Origin: Neurospora intermedia
Lineage: Eukaryota > Ascomycota > Sordariomycetes > Sordariales > Sordariaceae
DNA length: 64,000 bases
Assembly (NCBI GenBank): GCA_037102815.1
Contig: BTPP01000008.1
Span: 1,984,001 to 2,048,000 of the forward strand
Reading direction: 5' to 3'
The notes under the pieces were generated by a model that searched no databases, was not told where the DNA came from, and saw nothing but the letters and a program-made list of their open reading frames with translations. The translations under genes and the position numbers were made by a program. Below are positions 1 through 12,221 of this stretch, in pieces. Every line of letters begins with the position of its first letter. Positions within the stretch are counted from its first letter, which is position 1.

Positions 1-1169
1 CTTGATGTTGCCACGGGCATCGAAACCATCCAGCTGCGTAATGAGCTCCAACATAGTACGCTGAACTTCATTATCACCACCCGCACCGTCATCGAACCGG
101 GCTCCACCAATAGCATCAATTTCGTCAAAGAAGATAATGCAGGCCTTCTTGGTGCGGGCCATCTCGAAAAGCTCGCGGACCATACGGGCACCCTCACCGA
201 CGTACTTTTGAACCAGCTCGGAACCAATGACACGAATGAATGTGGCGTCTGTCCTGTTGGCAACGGCACGGGCGCAAAGCGTCTTACCGGTACCGGGAGG
301 TCCGTATAGCAGGGCGCCCTTGGGGGGATCGATACCGAGGTTGACGAATCGCTCTGGCGACAAGAGGGGCATCTCCACGACCTCGCGTAGCTTCTCGACC
401 TGTTCCTTGCAACCACCGACATCGCCGTATGTGACGTCAGGCTTCTCCTCGACCGTCATCATGGTAACGCTCGCATCGATCTTAGGAGGCAGCGGAAGGA
501 GAATCTGGTACTTGTTTCTGTCGACGCCGACGCGCATTCCTTCCTCGATATCTGTCGGGCTGACTCGCTCGCCCAGCTGGACAACAAACTTGGCGATCTG
601 CTTGACGTTGATGACGTACTTGCTCTTCGATTCGTCCTTCTCGTCAGGGATGATCTTGGTGCACCGCGCTACCTGAAGCGGTTGCTCTTCTGACATACGC
701 TGACGGTCGGCTGCCACATCCCAAAGGTGAGGGGGCGCAAGGCCGGTATCTGATTCCTGTAGACCAAAAGTATCACTGGTCAGCCAGATGCGCATCGCGG
801 TTTGTAGGGTAGCCACCGCAAGACTAGCATACCTTGACGCCAATCTTCTCATCCACGCTCTGCTGCTTCTCCTTTATTTGCTGTTCTAGCTTCTTGATGG
901 CAGCACCGTAGGGCGCGGCACCGTATGTCTTGAGGACCTGGATATCCCTTGACGGGGGTTAGACGACTTTGTAGTTGTGGTGGTGGTGGGCGGGCTCTCT
1001 TGGGCGGCAACATACTCGTCTGAGAGGGGAGTGATCTTCTTCTCCTCGACTTCATCGTCGCCAAACGTTTTCCTGTACTTCTCCCAGTTTTGACCTGTGG
1101 CAGAAGGCTATTCCCGGTGTCAGTCGTGTAAAGTGGCGTTGTACCTTTTGGTAGGGCGACTGCAAGCAT
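1..1169 (-). CDS. rpt1: 26S proteasome regulatory ATPase Rpt1 (PSMC2), 5' part
   Basis: AAA+ ATPase of the 19S base that unfolds ubiquitylated substrates and opens the 20S gate. Exons on the minus strand: 1169-1145, 1094-1016, 947-833, 756-1; the C-terminal half lies beyond the window edge. The ATG at 1169 splices in frame to [12 protein letters not shown], and the second intron has a GTATGT donor, a CTAAC branch and an AAG acceptor. Visible features are an N-terminal coiled-coil region ([15 protein letters not shown]), ESDTGLAPP, the OB-domain segment [13 protein letters not shown], Walker A GPPGTGKT and Walker B FFDEIDA, then [13 protein letters not shown], which is nearly invariant in Rpt1. 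This sets it apart from Rpt2-6. It diverges from cct4 over a shared 752-bp spacer. An ATG 5 nt upstream (1174) is out of frame with the coding exons. The identification is very secure. The first exon is the least certain part. Confidence 0.95.
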
Positions 1170-1921
1170 ACCATGATGACGGCGGGTGGGAATGACGCTT
1201 CCCGTTTAAACTAAGGCGAAGAAGGGTGGGTAATCGAAGGGATCGGGTCGGTAAATAAAGTCGCGATGGCACCGGTCGAGAGATTGTTTGGCGTCGGATC
1301 GTTCGTGGGGTTGTAGAGATCTCGACGTGGGTTTGATGTGGTGTGTCGGGTAGGTTGGTTTGATGGGTGTTCAGTGCTTGCTTGATGTGATGGATGGATG
1401 GAGATGGTTCGTCAAGGTCCAACTGCCACTCACTGGCTGACAGAGGGTCGAAGCTCAATCGTTGCCGTAATCCATGCGCTGCCTTGCGGGCGAGGGAGCT
1501 ACGGGTGGGTGCCACCTTGACAGCACCTACCTAAACCCTATCCGGTTAGACTGTGTAAGTTACAGCGCCGCAGGTACCTTTTCCACCGCCCACCGCTCCA
1601 GCAAAAAGCAGCCGACAAAAAATTACCACCTGCCAGCCCACCTTTGCGCCCGCGCCAGCACTCACTTTACGGTCCCGCAGTGGAAACATTGGTAAGTACG
1701 GAGGGGAACGGTGTGTGTGTGTTTTTGGCCCATTGATTCCAGACCAGCAAAGAAGGAGAAGAGGAGAGCTCTGCCTTACAACACAACACTGCACTGCACC
1801 CAGCGCAAGCCGATTCCCCAAAACTGTCAACTCGAATTTCCGGCAGTTTCTGATCCCCCCATCCGACCTCCCGTCTACCATCTCCCATAATCCCAAATAC
1901 CAGATCAAACAAGCTTGCACC
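1170..1921. promoter_or_regulatory. shared divergent promoter of rpt1 and cct4
   Basis: This is a 752-bp spacer between two head-to-head ATGs, so it must carry both promoters and both 5' leaders. The cct4 side is C/T-rich, and the cct4 ATG sits in a good context (GCACCATGG). I could not identify a known proteasome box or heat-shock element with confidence. Short open frames inside it look like chance. Confidence 0.6.
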
Positions 1922-3823
1922 ATGGCGACCGCACCGGCAGCTACCCAGACGGCGAGCAATGCGACTTTCAGGGTGCGTCCCGCTTTTTGGAACCTGACCC
2001 CTCGATAGGAGTCGGTGCGAAAGCTCCAGGAGGAGGGGTGAAGCTCTGTGGCCAGCCAGTTGCTGATAGCCCACCATGTAAACAGGACAAGGAGAAGCCC
2101 ATCGCCGTTCGCTCATCCAACATTGTCGCCGCCAGAGGTATGCTTACAGCTTATTATAATTCCGTGTTATGTTGTCGTTGTTGTCTGGGGTGCTGACACA
2201 GAGACATGCACCAGCCGTCGCCGATGCCGTCAGAACGTCGCTGGGACCGCGGGGTATGGACAAGATGATCATGACTGGAAAGGGGGAGACCATCATCACC
2301 AACGACGGCAGCACAATGTTGAAGAGCATGTCGGTCATGCACCCCACAGCCAAGATGCTCGTCCAGCTGTCGCACGCCCAAGATGTCGAGGCCGGTGATG
2401 GCACAACCTCGGTCGTCGTCCTTTGCGGTAGCTTGCTCGGTGCCGCCGACAGGCTACTAGGCAAGGGCATCCACCCCTCAGTCATCTCCGAAGCTTTCCA
2501 AAGAGCCGCCGCCGCTGCCGTAGACGTCCTCCACGACATGTCGCAACCCATCTCCCTCACAGATACCGCCTCGCTCCTCCAGGCCGCCAACACTTCGCTC
2601 TCCTCCAAGATCGTGTCACAATACTCCAACCTCCTCGGCCCCATGGCCGTCAACGCAGTCACCAAGACGATAGATCTCAAGACCGCCGAGAATGTCGACC
2701 TTAAGAACATCCGCATAATCAAGAAGGTCGGCGGTACGATCGAGGACAGCGAGCTGGTTGATGGTCTCGTCCTTACACAGCCCGTCATCAAGAGCGCTGG
2801 TGGTCCCGTCAGGATGGAGAAGGCCAGGATCGGTCTTATTCAGTTCCAGCTCAGCCCTCCCAAGCCTGATGTGCGTATACCTTTCTGGCGACCTTAACCT
2901 ACCTACCTACCTTGCCTGCTGGCCCTTGATCGCCCAAACACTGCCCTTTTTGTGCTTTTGCTAACAACTCACTCTTACAGATGGAAAACACCATCTCCGT
3001 AAACGACTACCGCCAGATGGACAAGATCGTCAAGGAAGAGCGCACCTACCTCCTCAACATGGTCAAAAAGATCAAGAAAGCCAAGTGCAACGTCCTCTTC
3101 ATCCAGAAATCCATCCTCCGCGACGCCGTCAACGACCTGTCCCTGCACTTCCTCCAGCGCCTCGGCATCCTCGCCGTCAAGGACATCGAGCGCGACGAAG
3201 TTGAGTTCATTTGCAAATCGACCGGCTGCAAGCCCATCGCCGACATCGACTCCTTCACCGAGGACAAGCTCGGCAGCGCCGACCTGGTTGAGGAAGTCAA
3301 CTCCTCCGGTTCCCGCATGGTCAAGGTGACGGGCACCAAGTCCGCCGGCAAGACCGTGTCCGTCGTCGTCCGCGGCGCCAACAGCCTCATCCTCGACGAG
3401 GCCGAGCGCTCCCTGCACGACGCCCTCTGCGTCATTCGCTGCCTGGTCAAGAAGAAGGCGCTCATCGCCGGTGGCGGTGCCGCTGAGATCGAGATCGCCT
3501 CGCAGCTGGCCAAGCAGTCGCGCGCCCTGAGCGGCACCGAGGCCATCTGCTGGAAGGCGTTCGCGGACGCCATGGAGGTGATCCCGACGACGCTGGCGGA
3601 GAACGCTGGCTTGAACAGCATCAAGGTGGTGACGGACCTGCGCCACAGGCACGAGAACGGCGAGAAGAATGCCGGTGTCAGCATCAAGAGCGGTGGTGTC
3701 AACCCGAATATCGCCAAGGAGAATGTTCTGCAGCCATTGTTGGTCAGCACAAGCGCGATCGAGCTGGCGGCGGAGACGGTGAAGATGATTCTCAGAATTG
3801 ACGATATTGCTCTTAGCAGGTAG
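1922..3823 (+). CDS. cct4: T-complex protein 1 subunit delta (Cct4)
   Basis: Subunit of the cytosolic TRiC/CCT chaperonin that folds actin, tubulin and WD-repeat proteins. Exons: 1922-1972, 2086-2137, 2215-2870, 2981-3823, about 533 residues, the usual CCT length. Group II chaperonin signatures are visible: [10 protein letters not shown] near the N-terminus, [10 protein letters not shown], the catalytic loop [10 protein letters not shown], then [32 protein letters not shown] and the C-terminal GGGAAEIE. The lineage-specific segment ([27 protein letters not shown]) matches delta rather than other CCT subunits. For intron 2 the acceptor at 2214 (CACCAG) restores [13 protein letters not shown] in frame. 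The earlier CACAG at 2201 would shift the frame, so it was not used. The stop is TAG at 3821-3823. Paired head-to-head with rpt1, another proteostasis gene. Confidence 0.96.
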
Positions 3824-5952
3824 ATGTACTGAAGGTTACAAAGGAAGACAAAAAAGAAAGAAAGCAAGAAATGAAAGATGTTGGCAGAAATATGTTGTAA
3901 CATGTACATATTGTAATTAAATGGTTCTGGATGAACACTTGTTGCGATACTCCCCCCATCTGTGACGGGTAACTGTACTTTTGAAATGAAAGTCAACAAA
4001 GCCTTGTGACTGGAGGGCCTGAGATGATAATTCTCACCCATCGGCCAACTACCCCTAAAAGAAAGATTGACCTCAACAACTAAAGTTTGCATAAATTTAT
4101 AAACCATTACCGTATATAGCCCATGAGGGCTGGCAAATAATCGATGCAGCGCTCAGTGTACATTCATCACCACCTCAACCCAATCTATTTTGGTGACAAG
4201 CTTTTTTTCCCATCACGTTCGACATGTCCTATCGATTCTGTCCCTAAGGAGGATCGACGTGATGTGATGTAAAGAATATGTACAGGTCCTTAGCATTGCT
4301 AGTACCTCGAGAAATAAAAAAGAAAAAAAGAAGCCAAAAAAAGGAAACTCGGTTCAGGTCCATATCGGACTTGACTTGCTGATTTATATACTACGATCGG
4401 GGTTTAATACATCACGTTATCGATACCTAATGGAGTGTCCTTTCTTAAAGGTAATTAGTCTGCATTAAAGAGGTGATGAAGAGAGGAAGTTGAAAAGAGA
4501 AGGCAAAGACAATATCAATATTCAAACATCTATTTAGATCTATAATGAGGCGAGAGAGGTCAGTCAAGATAGATACTTGGTTAGTTCCGTCCCATTATAT
4601 ATATAGTACTGTGTTATGCTTGAAGTTGTCTCGCTGCTTGCAATGTTCCAAGTAATCACGACAGGCAGGCCAAACATGCTCGCTCATATCATCGGTGTAA
4701 ATTTTCATCATGATGTCCGATTTTCAGGCCTGTCCTTTTTCTTTCATCGTAATCGTCCTTATACTCCATGCTCAAACATGACCGCCGAAAGACTTGCTAG
4801 CTATACAGACCCATATGCTGCCAACTTTCAACGTCCATATCATGCTACTGTATCCGTCGCCCAATTCTCCCAGAATTTATCTGGTGGGACCTCATTGCTG
4901 CCAATTATGAGTGTCGAAGCAAGTAAGACCCTTAATGACTACCAATCCTTGCTTCGCATACCTCCAATCCTCCCCTCTAATTCCTTCTCTCTCCTTGTAC
5001 GTCTTCGCTTTTGTCTGTCCTAGGTTTTGTCCTAGGTCGAAAGAATCCAGAGGCTGAGTCCAAGACTGAGCTTTCCCAAGCAACTGAACGTGACCCGTTT
5101 CTGCAAAGGGGGTTATTAGTGCAAGGTTGATAGCTAGTGGGTGTACCACGCCAGTGGACGTCGCATAATATGTTCTTGTACTTCCAGTACTTGAAATCCT
5201 TTAAGCTCCTCTCCCACTCAACTTCGCAGGTAGACAGACCGAACCTACAATTTGGTTCTCTGTCGGTTGTTCATTTCCTCTTGGGTGTGGCTAAGTATAC
5301 CAGATTTAGGGGTTAAAATGGGGGCGTCGCATGTATCTTCCACCCTCTTTCGTTAACAAGAAAACTGTGGTTCCCAAGAGGTGAATGCGTCCTTTGGCAA
5401 ATTCTCCTCGTAGTGGCGAAAATGTTGCGGGCCGCAAAGATCAACATCAGTATGCTGTGAGTGACCGTCCACGATTGGGCCAGTATTCGGCTTCCTCCAA
5501 GCAGACCTCCGCGCTCATTTGTGCCTTTTCTCTTGTACAAGCAATGTCGTAAATGGTAGAGCCCCATCCTAGATTTATCATTCATTGGAATGACAGGGCG
5601 TTGGTGTTTCTTTAGGTTCCAGCTTCCATCTCCTTTGTTGATGGAATATAGCCGCGGGAGATGTCGTCCAATGTTCCTTCCCTCGGCTTACAATAGTCCT
5701 GATAAGGAAAAAGAGCATTCTGAAACAACCATGACATGGTAAGTTCTTTCACTCTCCTATCCCTCCATACAATACCACTTCCTTCCTTTCTTGCCGAGTC
5801 CAACGATTTGACATCGGTGCCTCGGTAACTTTATCGACCTTGTTCTTGATGGCCGAGCAGTAGCAGTTTTACAGAAGTCCTTGATCCGAAATCGGAGGCA
5901 GTCTGATTTGTTGCTCAGACTGTTCGTGTCGAGTCCTGAGATGTATGCCGTG
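3824..5952. other. intergenic, convergent 3' ends; no gene seen
   Basis: This spacer lies between the 3' end of cct4 (plus) and the 3' end of the zinc-binding-like gene (minus). It should hold both 3' UTRs. An A-rich run lies at about 4314-4346. A 135-codon plus-strand open frame (4616-5023) and several minus-strand frames have no domain-like composition and were not called. Confidence 0.5.
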
Positions 5953-6813
5953 TCATCCCCCAAAGGAGGGTAAACAGCCCAAACACACCACATCCCCATT
6001 AACCCCTCTTTCTTCGCAACAATGTCCGCATATCATTTCCCGGTGGCCGTTGGCATACCATCCAGTAGTTGTTGGTTTTAGCTTTGGACTTTCCTTCTCG
6101 GCGACCTCATCCAAGTCCACCTCCGTCTCTGTGTCCGCATCCAGCATCGCGAACGAGTTCTCAGGACTCGAACTCGCCAAGGGAATATCTTGCACTTGCG
6201 CTTCTTGTTCTCCGGTTTCGGTATGGTGATGTCGCCCTTGATGATGGAAACTCGATGTCCATCCGGGACATTGCCTCATGCATACATAGCACGTACGCTG
6301 GCCGCAACCTTGGCAGTCGGCGTACGAATCCAGGTCGGCCTTCTTGCTCGGTTTTCGAAAGCAAATATGACACCTGTCTAGACATTTGATCTTGGACAGC
6401 AAAGCGTGTTGTTTCGGGTGGTGGGGGTGGGAAGCAGTAGTTGGAGAATTGGACTTGGCTCGCGTGCCGTGGTGGCTGTCCTCTCGGTGGTGGACTTCAT
6501 CGGACACGGACATGCGTTGTTTCTTGTTGATGGCGATCGGTATTATCTTGCGCAGGGTTGGCGGGTAAGGCTGATGCATGGTGGGATTCGCGTAGGAGGA
6601 TTTGTCGGCTAGGATTCCGCGTGTGGTGTCGAGGGCTGGGTGGGAGCTGGAGTAGAGGAAGGAAGGGTCAGCAAATTGGGGTGGCAATGAGAGGTTTGAC
6701 ATGTAGTCCGCATACAATGGAATCTGTATGTTACCCGAAGTGTACGAATTCTCGACATCGTCTCGCCTCCTCTTCTTGGCCGAGGGGATCCTCTCATGGG
6801 TGACGGAGGGCAT
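5953..6813 (-). CDS. cysteine-rich, zinc-binding-like protein of unknown function
   Basis: Single-exon frame of 286 codons. I start it at the ATG at 6813 (MPSVTHERIPSAKKRRRDD), because the open frame upstream of that has no further ATG. The N-terminus is basic and could act as a nuclear localisation signal (KKRRRDD). The middle is low-complexity, rich in Ser, Pro and His. The C-terminal half has two cysteine clusters: CHIC, CQGC, CYVC and CPGW across about residues 145-185, then CGHCCEE and CLGC just before the stop. The spacing (paired CxxC knuckles) suggests two or more bound zinc ions in a RING- or ribbon-like fold. An acidic stretch (DADTETEVDLDE) separates the clusters. I do not recognise a named family. 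The neighbouring gene (sf3b6) diverges 2.2 kb away. The cysteine pattern makes a real gene likely; the function is unknown. Confidence 0.75.
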   Translation of the reverse strand: MPSVTHERIPSAKKRRRDDVENSYTSGNIQIPLYADYMSNLSLPPQFADPSFLYSSSHPALDTTRGILADKSSYANPTMHQPYPPTLRKIIPIAINKKQRMSVSDEVHHREDSHHGTRAKSNSPTTASHPHHPKQHALLSKIKCLDRCHICFRKPSKKADLDSYADCQGCGQRTCYVCMRQCPGWTSSFHHQGRHHHTETGEQEAQVQDIPLASSSPENSFAMLDADTETEVDLDEVAEKESPKLKPTTTGWYANGHREMICGHCCEERGVNGDVVCLGCLPSFGG

Positions 6814-9010
6814 CGTCCACTCCCGGTATTCGAACACAGCTTGTTGACGGGAACCGTTCTTGTAATGGTTACAACGCAGCTGAAATTGCGAGTTGATTGT
6901 GAAAAGGACAGACTTAAACTAGTCAAGAATTACAGAGCGAGAAGATTGACGTGTTGAATTCAAGCCAAGGAGGAGAGAATGATGGATGGAAAGAGAAACA
7001 GTTGGGAGCAAGTCGAAGCTCGAGATTACGAAAAGTGGAGGCAACGATGCGATTTCAGCCCTGCAGTGCAAGTGCGTTGTCGAGGTTCGCGGGTACCTGC
7101 CCGCTGAAACGCGCTACAGTACGCAAACAGTATTCAGGGTTAGGAATTCACTGTTGGTGGTCTTTGGGCGGACGGGACTGGAGTCATGGCGTAATTGGTC
7201 CCTGAATTGGGACTCTCAGCGTCTTTCAACGACTGGAGGCAAAACGGAAATGAAACACCAATTGTGCACTAGCGCGTCAGGGTTATAAGTGGCATTTCAA
7301 CGGCCTTGAAAAACAAAAGGTCAATCTGGATGTTTATGTCGACACCATAAGTTTTGACATTCACCCGAAATGCCGAAGGAACGAAGATGAGCAGGTGGCA
7401 GCTCTCGGCCAGTCTTGCTATGCCCAGGGACCTCCTATATCCAACACGCCCGGCGAAGAGAAATGTTGTTCGCCAATGATTTCCAATCTCTTGACCGCTT
7501 GACGCGTCTGAAAGGCGTGTCGCCGTGCGCTGACAGGGCCGAGTGGTAACGATATCGCCAACAGTCAAAGGAGAGGCCCCTTGGCTCTCTTTTATAAGCT
7601 AAAGTGATAGCCAAGACGCACTTGGCTTCTAGAACGATTTCGTTTTCCACGGCCCCCTTATTCCGGTGAAGAATCCCAGTCTGATGTCATTGTCTCAGAC
7701 ATGATCGAGATGTCGCAATGAAAGAAACCAGGTGTGAAGAAAGCCGTCACGAATCAGAGTTGCCAGTCGCCGCTCGATGTCGTGATAGAAGTATGTACAG
7801 GTAATCTGAGCGACAATGGACAACGCCGAGCAGTTCCCCAGCGAATGACAACTCGATATGATGCCCAGGCAAGGGTGAGCGTGGCTACCAAGAGACAGAC
7901 TCCAGAGGTTCGTCGGGTGTCTCCCGGCCTTCTCCATACCAAGAAGCCCCAAAAAGGTGGGGGCCGCACAGAAAAAGGGGCTAGGGGACAAAGTAAACAA
8001 ACCTTATTTGGTCTAGGTAGGTAGTGTGTCTGTCTTGACTTTTGGGTGTTCGTTTTGCTGTGACAAGGTCGCCAAAAAAGAGACAAAAAGACTGTCGGAC
8101 ACAGTTACTCCGGAGGTTGCAACTCCTGTACAGTTGATCCCAGACCGAAGGCTTCATTATGGGCAGGGTATGAGGTGACCGAATGGTGAGGCATGATCAC
8201 TTGAATATCTCGTCCAGGGATAAGTGCAAATCATTGTTTCGTAACCCCGTCCGGTTATCTTATCGAATTTTAGCGGGTTCCAATAGCTGCTAATCCCGAG
8301 AATCCCGTTGTCGGAAAGCGATCGGGAATCGGGGCGGATATCCAGTTACTTGTTAGGATACCAAACTGAGATATTATGAGAATGTGGCAGAAATGAATAA
8401 TAATGAGCCACGTTGCTTGAAGTTGCCCGTCTCCGACAGTCGGGTATTTGCGTATACGCAGTGGGACAATACCTAGGGTTACCTTCAGGCGAATATTGGG
8501 ATGAAATACTGAAGACGTTATCTGACCGATCCTGCATCAAACACTCGGCTTGTGGCTGCCAGGACCCTGGACGCACGCTGTGTTTGGAAGGTTGGACGAA
8601 TTGATCATTGCTTGTTTTGATGTGCGTGCAGCGCAACTCACATGCAGACAGGCGTATGCGTTGGTGCCAGCTGACCACATTCTGCTATCTTTCCACTGCC
8701 AGGCATCCGACCGCAGGCAAGCGGCCACTGACCCTGACTGGTGGCGTCACGTGGGCAGGCTAGGCAGAAAGCAGCAGCCCCACCCGCCTGTGGCCGTTTC
8801 CAACTCGAACTTTCTCCTCATCCCTCCCGCGTCCACCCGTCCAGTCCAGTCTCGCATCAGCCTCACTTATCTCTTTCGCCATTTCCACTTTGCACTTCTT
8901 GAACACCACCACTCCAGCTTCGTCGCCTGAAACACCCCTCTTTGAACGCCCTACCCATCACCAACAATTAGTTTCCCCGAGTCGAGCCCTACCAATATCG
9001 ACATCGAGAT
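6814..9010. other. divergent intergenic region; no gene seen
   Basis: Contains the promoters of the zinc-binding-like gene (left) and sf3b6 (right). The last 250 bp before 9011 are C/T-rich, as in many fungal leaders. Open frames here (for example 7269-7568 and 8550-8930) overlap one another on both strands and show no recognisable motif. Confidence 0.5.
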
Positions 9011-9790
9011 ATGAGTCGCGCCAACAAACTTGGCCCTGAAGTGAATCGGTGAGTCCCCGAGTCCCTTTGCGGTCACCCTGCCACCCACGGGTGTCCTATC
9101 GCCTGCCCGCCCGCCCGCCGCCCGCCGCCTGTACACACACATACACACCTTGCCTACATCTACCTCTACCTACAGCTACTTGGCTACATTCCCTATACGT
9201 CCCTCCATCAATTGCCCTCCTGTCCTACGTCAACTTTAGACATCTACCATTGAGCATGACTAACCCCTGGCATCTATACAACAGAGCTTTGTTCGTAAAG
9301 AATCTAAGGTACGCCATCGCCACCCTCGCTGTCGTCAAGATGTCCAGGACATGTTATGGACTAACATGTTTCGACAGCTACAACGTAACTCCGGAGGAGC
9401 TCTTCGACCTCTTTGGAAAGTACGGACCTATCCGGTATGGCATTCCGTCCCTATCAACCATCACGTTGTCCTCTCACTGACACGTTGGACTATAGTCAAG
9501 TTCGCCAGGGTATTGCGAGCAACACAAAGGGCACTGCCTTCGTTGTCTATGAGGACGTAATGGATGCGAAGCAGGCGTGTGATAAGTTGAATGGTTACAA
9601 CTTTCAGAACCGCTACCTCGTTGGTATGTGCTTCGGTGTCCCTGACCTCACATGGTCGCCATGGTAAGGGTCCGCTGACCGTTTTGCAGTACTATACCAT
9701 CAGCCCGACAAGATGAACAAGACAAAAGAGGACCTCGATGCCCGCAAGGAGAATCTAGAACGCATCAAGAGGCAACACGGGATCGATTGA
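9011..9790 (+). CDS. sf3b6: splicing factor 3B subunit 6 (SF3b6/p14)
   Basis: Small RRM protein of the U2 snRNP SF3b complex, positioned next to the branch-point adenosine in human spliceosomes. Exons: 9011-9048, 9285-9308, 9378-9434, 9496-9623, 9690-9790, giving 115 residues (human p14 is 125). The spliced protein reads [20 protein letters not shown], then [40 protein letters not shown] and [16 protein letters not shown]2 is LFVKNL and RNP1 is TKGTAFVVY, as in the family. Exon 2 is only 24 nt, and every join keeps frame with consensus sites (GTGAGT, GTACGC, GTATGG, GTATGT donors). The spliced sequence tracks the human protein closely along its whole length, so both the model and the identity are secure. 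Confidence 0.95.
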
Positions 9791-12221
9791 CAGTTAGACG
9801 GGCCTACGGACAGCCTCCGAATTCGACAACGATCGTCTGGAGGCCCGTCTTCTATGAATACTTCCTCCTCCAAGACCAGGGCGGCGCCGCGCACGACGGC
9901 GCCGAGCACACCGGCTTCGAGTAGATCAGCACCACCGGCTGCTTCGAGCAGATCATCGCCGCCGGGACCGACCCGAAAGAAGGACAGGTCGCCGTTGACC
10001 TTCTACGCGCGGAGCTCCATCCCTCACTTCGTGCGCAAGCTGCTTCCCACCGTCCCAGAGTGCGCCTAAACGATAAACCCTTGTTATCACAAATCGGATC
10101 CCCCCCAGTGTACGAATGACAACAGAAGAGATTTCACGAACGACGCGCAGTATCTCGTACACGCGGCCGGATTCGGCTCTGGCGATAGGCTTTGTGTTGC
10201 CTTTGCCATAATCCTCTCATCACGAAGCCTCTTACCGAAACATCATACACCATCATTAAACTCGTTTTCTCACGGATCGACTTGTTATTTTTGGCGCTGC
10301 TCCCTCATTGTTGTTGCGTTGGCATGGGGGGAATGCGACGGGGTTCTAGGTGTGATGGCTTGATGGACTTGTTTTTGCTTTTTATACTCTTTTACGTTGG
10401 GCTTCAGCTGTAAAGCCCCTGGGCGCGCGCAATGCTTTCATGGCCGCTTTGCTGCTGGCCTTCGTTTGCTCCCCGGTTGTCTTTATCCTAGGGGAGGATT
10501 GCATCATGACTTTCCAACTACTGAACTGGCATTGGGATGCGGGAACAACTGAATTGATGGCGACACAGAATCCCCATGGCGCAAGAAGCCGTGAGAGGAG
10601 ATTGCGACGAGATAATTGCAAACCTAGACATTACCCATTCGTCACTGTATTTTGGAGTGTTGGCGTTGTCCCATTGTTTGGTCAGACGCTCGCTCAGAAT
10701 CCACCTATTTCCTGCACCCTGATGACGGTTGTTGCCCGTGAACCTTGATAGACAATTTTTACGCGACTCGAATAACACTCGGCACAAGGATATCACATAT
10801 TCAAAGTGAAATGACGTCTGTCAGGCGGTTGAGCCATGTGACGCGTGTGGGTTCAATGTCGAAGCAAGCCTGGCATGCTTCTCAGCCCTGTAGGCCGGCC
10901 GTTAGATGTTTGATGCGGGATGGCGGTATGTGAACTGAGCTTTTTAAGCCACCTGCTTTCGCCACGGTCCGCCAGCACATGCAAGTTTTTTTTGTCTTGC
11001 GTGCAATGTCCCTACACGTGCATCATCATCGCCATGAGATTTATAACTCACAGTTGGAGAACGGCAAGAGGCAACTATCCCAGCACGATATTGAATCTGC
11101 CATCTCACATCCTTTAGTTTCACCTGATGCTCGTATCATAACTACGCAACACACATTCATCCCAAGTTCCCAGCTTCATTTCATCTGGAATCCCGACAGT
11201 GCCTAAAAAGATTTAGGATTGTGACGGACAGAGGCTGAAATGGCCAAAATGTCGTTACGTGTTTAGACGACGGGAAGCATATCCAGCAGCCAAGCGGACC
11301 TGGGTGCGGAGCCGCCATGCAATTAGGTTGTGGATCCATCTTGATACACCCGTCCTCCAGTGGATCCTTTTCAGGCAGTATCTGTGAGGCTCCACTATAG
11401 GGTAAGGCCAGAGAAATGCCAACAGCCAATAATATGTCGAGCATGCGACTATGCAACTGGCCTATGACGGTACATACGGTACGGGACCTTGCTGTGCATC
11501 GCCTCCGCCCTTGACGTGCTGTGCTGTGCTGTAACTTGTAAGCGCAGGAACGGGCAGGCGGCGGCCCCTCACCTCTCCTCGCTCTTGAATTCCCGTCTTG
11601 CAGTTTGACTCGATTCAAACCAGGGCTTTGTTCTGGCGGCTGTGATACGCGACATTGGTTGTTATGTACTGACTGTCTCATTTCCCGGTTTGGAAATACA
11701 CACAAAACTTGACATGCGATTTTGGAAGACGATAACCAAAATCAACCAACTCACTGGCTGGACAGCGAATGCGACTGAATGCGCTTTAGCGTCATCGTCC
11801 TGCTCCTTCTCCAACTCAACGTTTCAACGTTTCAAAAGTGGAAAGCTGGGATTCAACAACCGAACGGCTGAAACTCGACAAGCCCACTTGTTCGGAACTT
11901 TGCACCGATCAAACCAACATTACACCAAACCAGAGTCCCGACAGTACCGTGACCTACAATCACCTTGTCTACCATTTATCTATCAGAGTTGAACGAAACC
12001 ATCACCACGGGACGAGTCTACCTCTAGCCGCTTGACCATCTGACCATTGTGCGACACACACCAACCGACGTCACCGTGTTCGAGCGCCCCTCTTTTGTCT
12101 AGATCGTCTCTGACGACGACGACGACGCCTCCCGACCCTGTTTTTCTGTTGGGAGAAACCTGTCTCGGAAATATCCAAGACCTTAATCTTCAATCAACCC
12201 GCCCGACTTACACACCATCAA
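9791..12221. other. intergenic; no gene seen
   Basis: Follows sf3b6 and precedes the STIMATE-like gene, both on the plus strand. A Ser/Pro/Ala-rich open frame at 9854-10069 lies in the probable sf3b6 3' UTR, and a 174-codon minus-strand frame lies at 11181-11705. Neither has recognisable domains, and I treat both as chance. The 12000-12221 stretch is C-rich with runs of ACG and looks like a 5' leader. Confidence 0.45.

Noticed and set aside
3046-4107. 353-codon minus-strand open frame opposite cct4
   Set aside because: It is the antisense shadow of a GC3-rich conserved exon. The plus strand encodes an unmistakable CCT4 sequence.
4616-5023. 135-codon frame in the cct4 3' spacer
   Set aside because: No recognisable features. 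It lies in a convergent intergenic region.
9854-10069. Ser/Pro/Ala-rich 71-codon frame after sf3b6
   Set aside because: Probably 3' UTR. The conserved SF3b6 protein is complete at 9790, and there is no splice link.
11600-11640. Possible tRNA T-arm (GATTCAAACC)
   Set aside because: The stem halves flanking it do not pair, and no D-arm was found at the right distance.
11181-11705. 174-codon minus-strand frame
   Set aside because: Composition is random-like, no domain is visible, and there is no splice-supported continuation.
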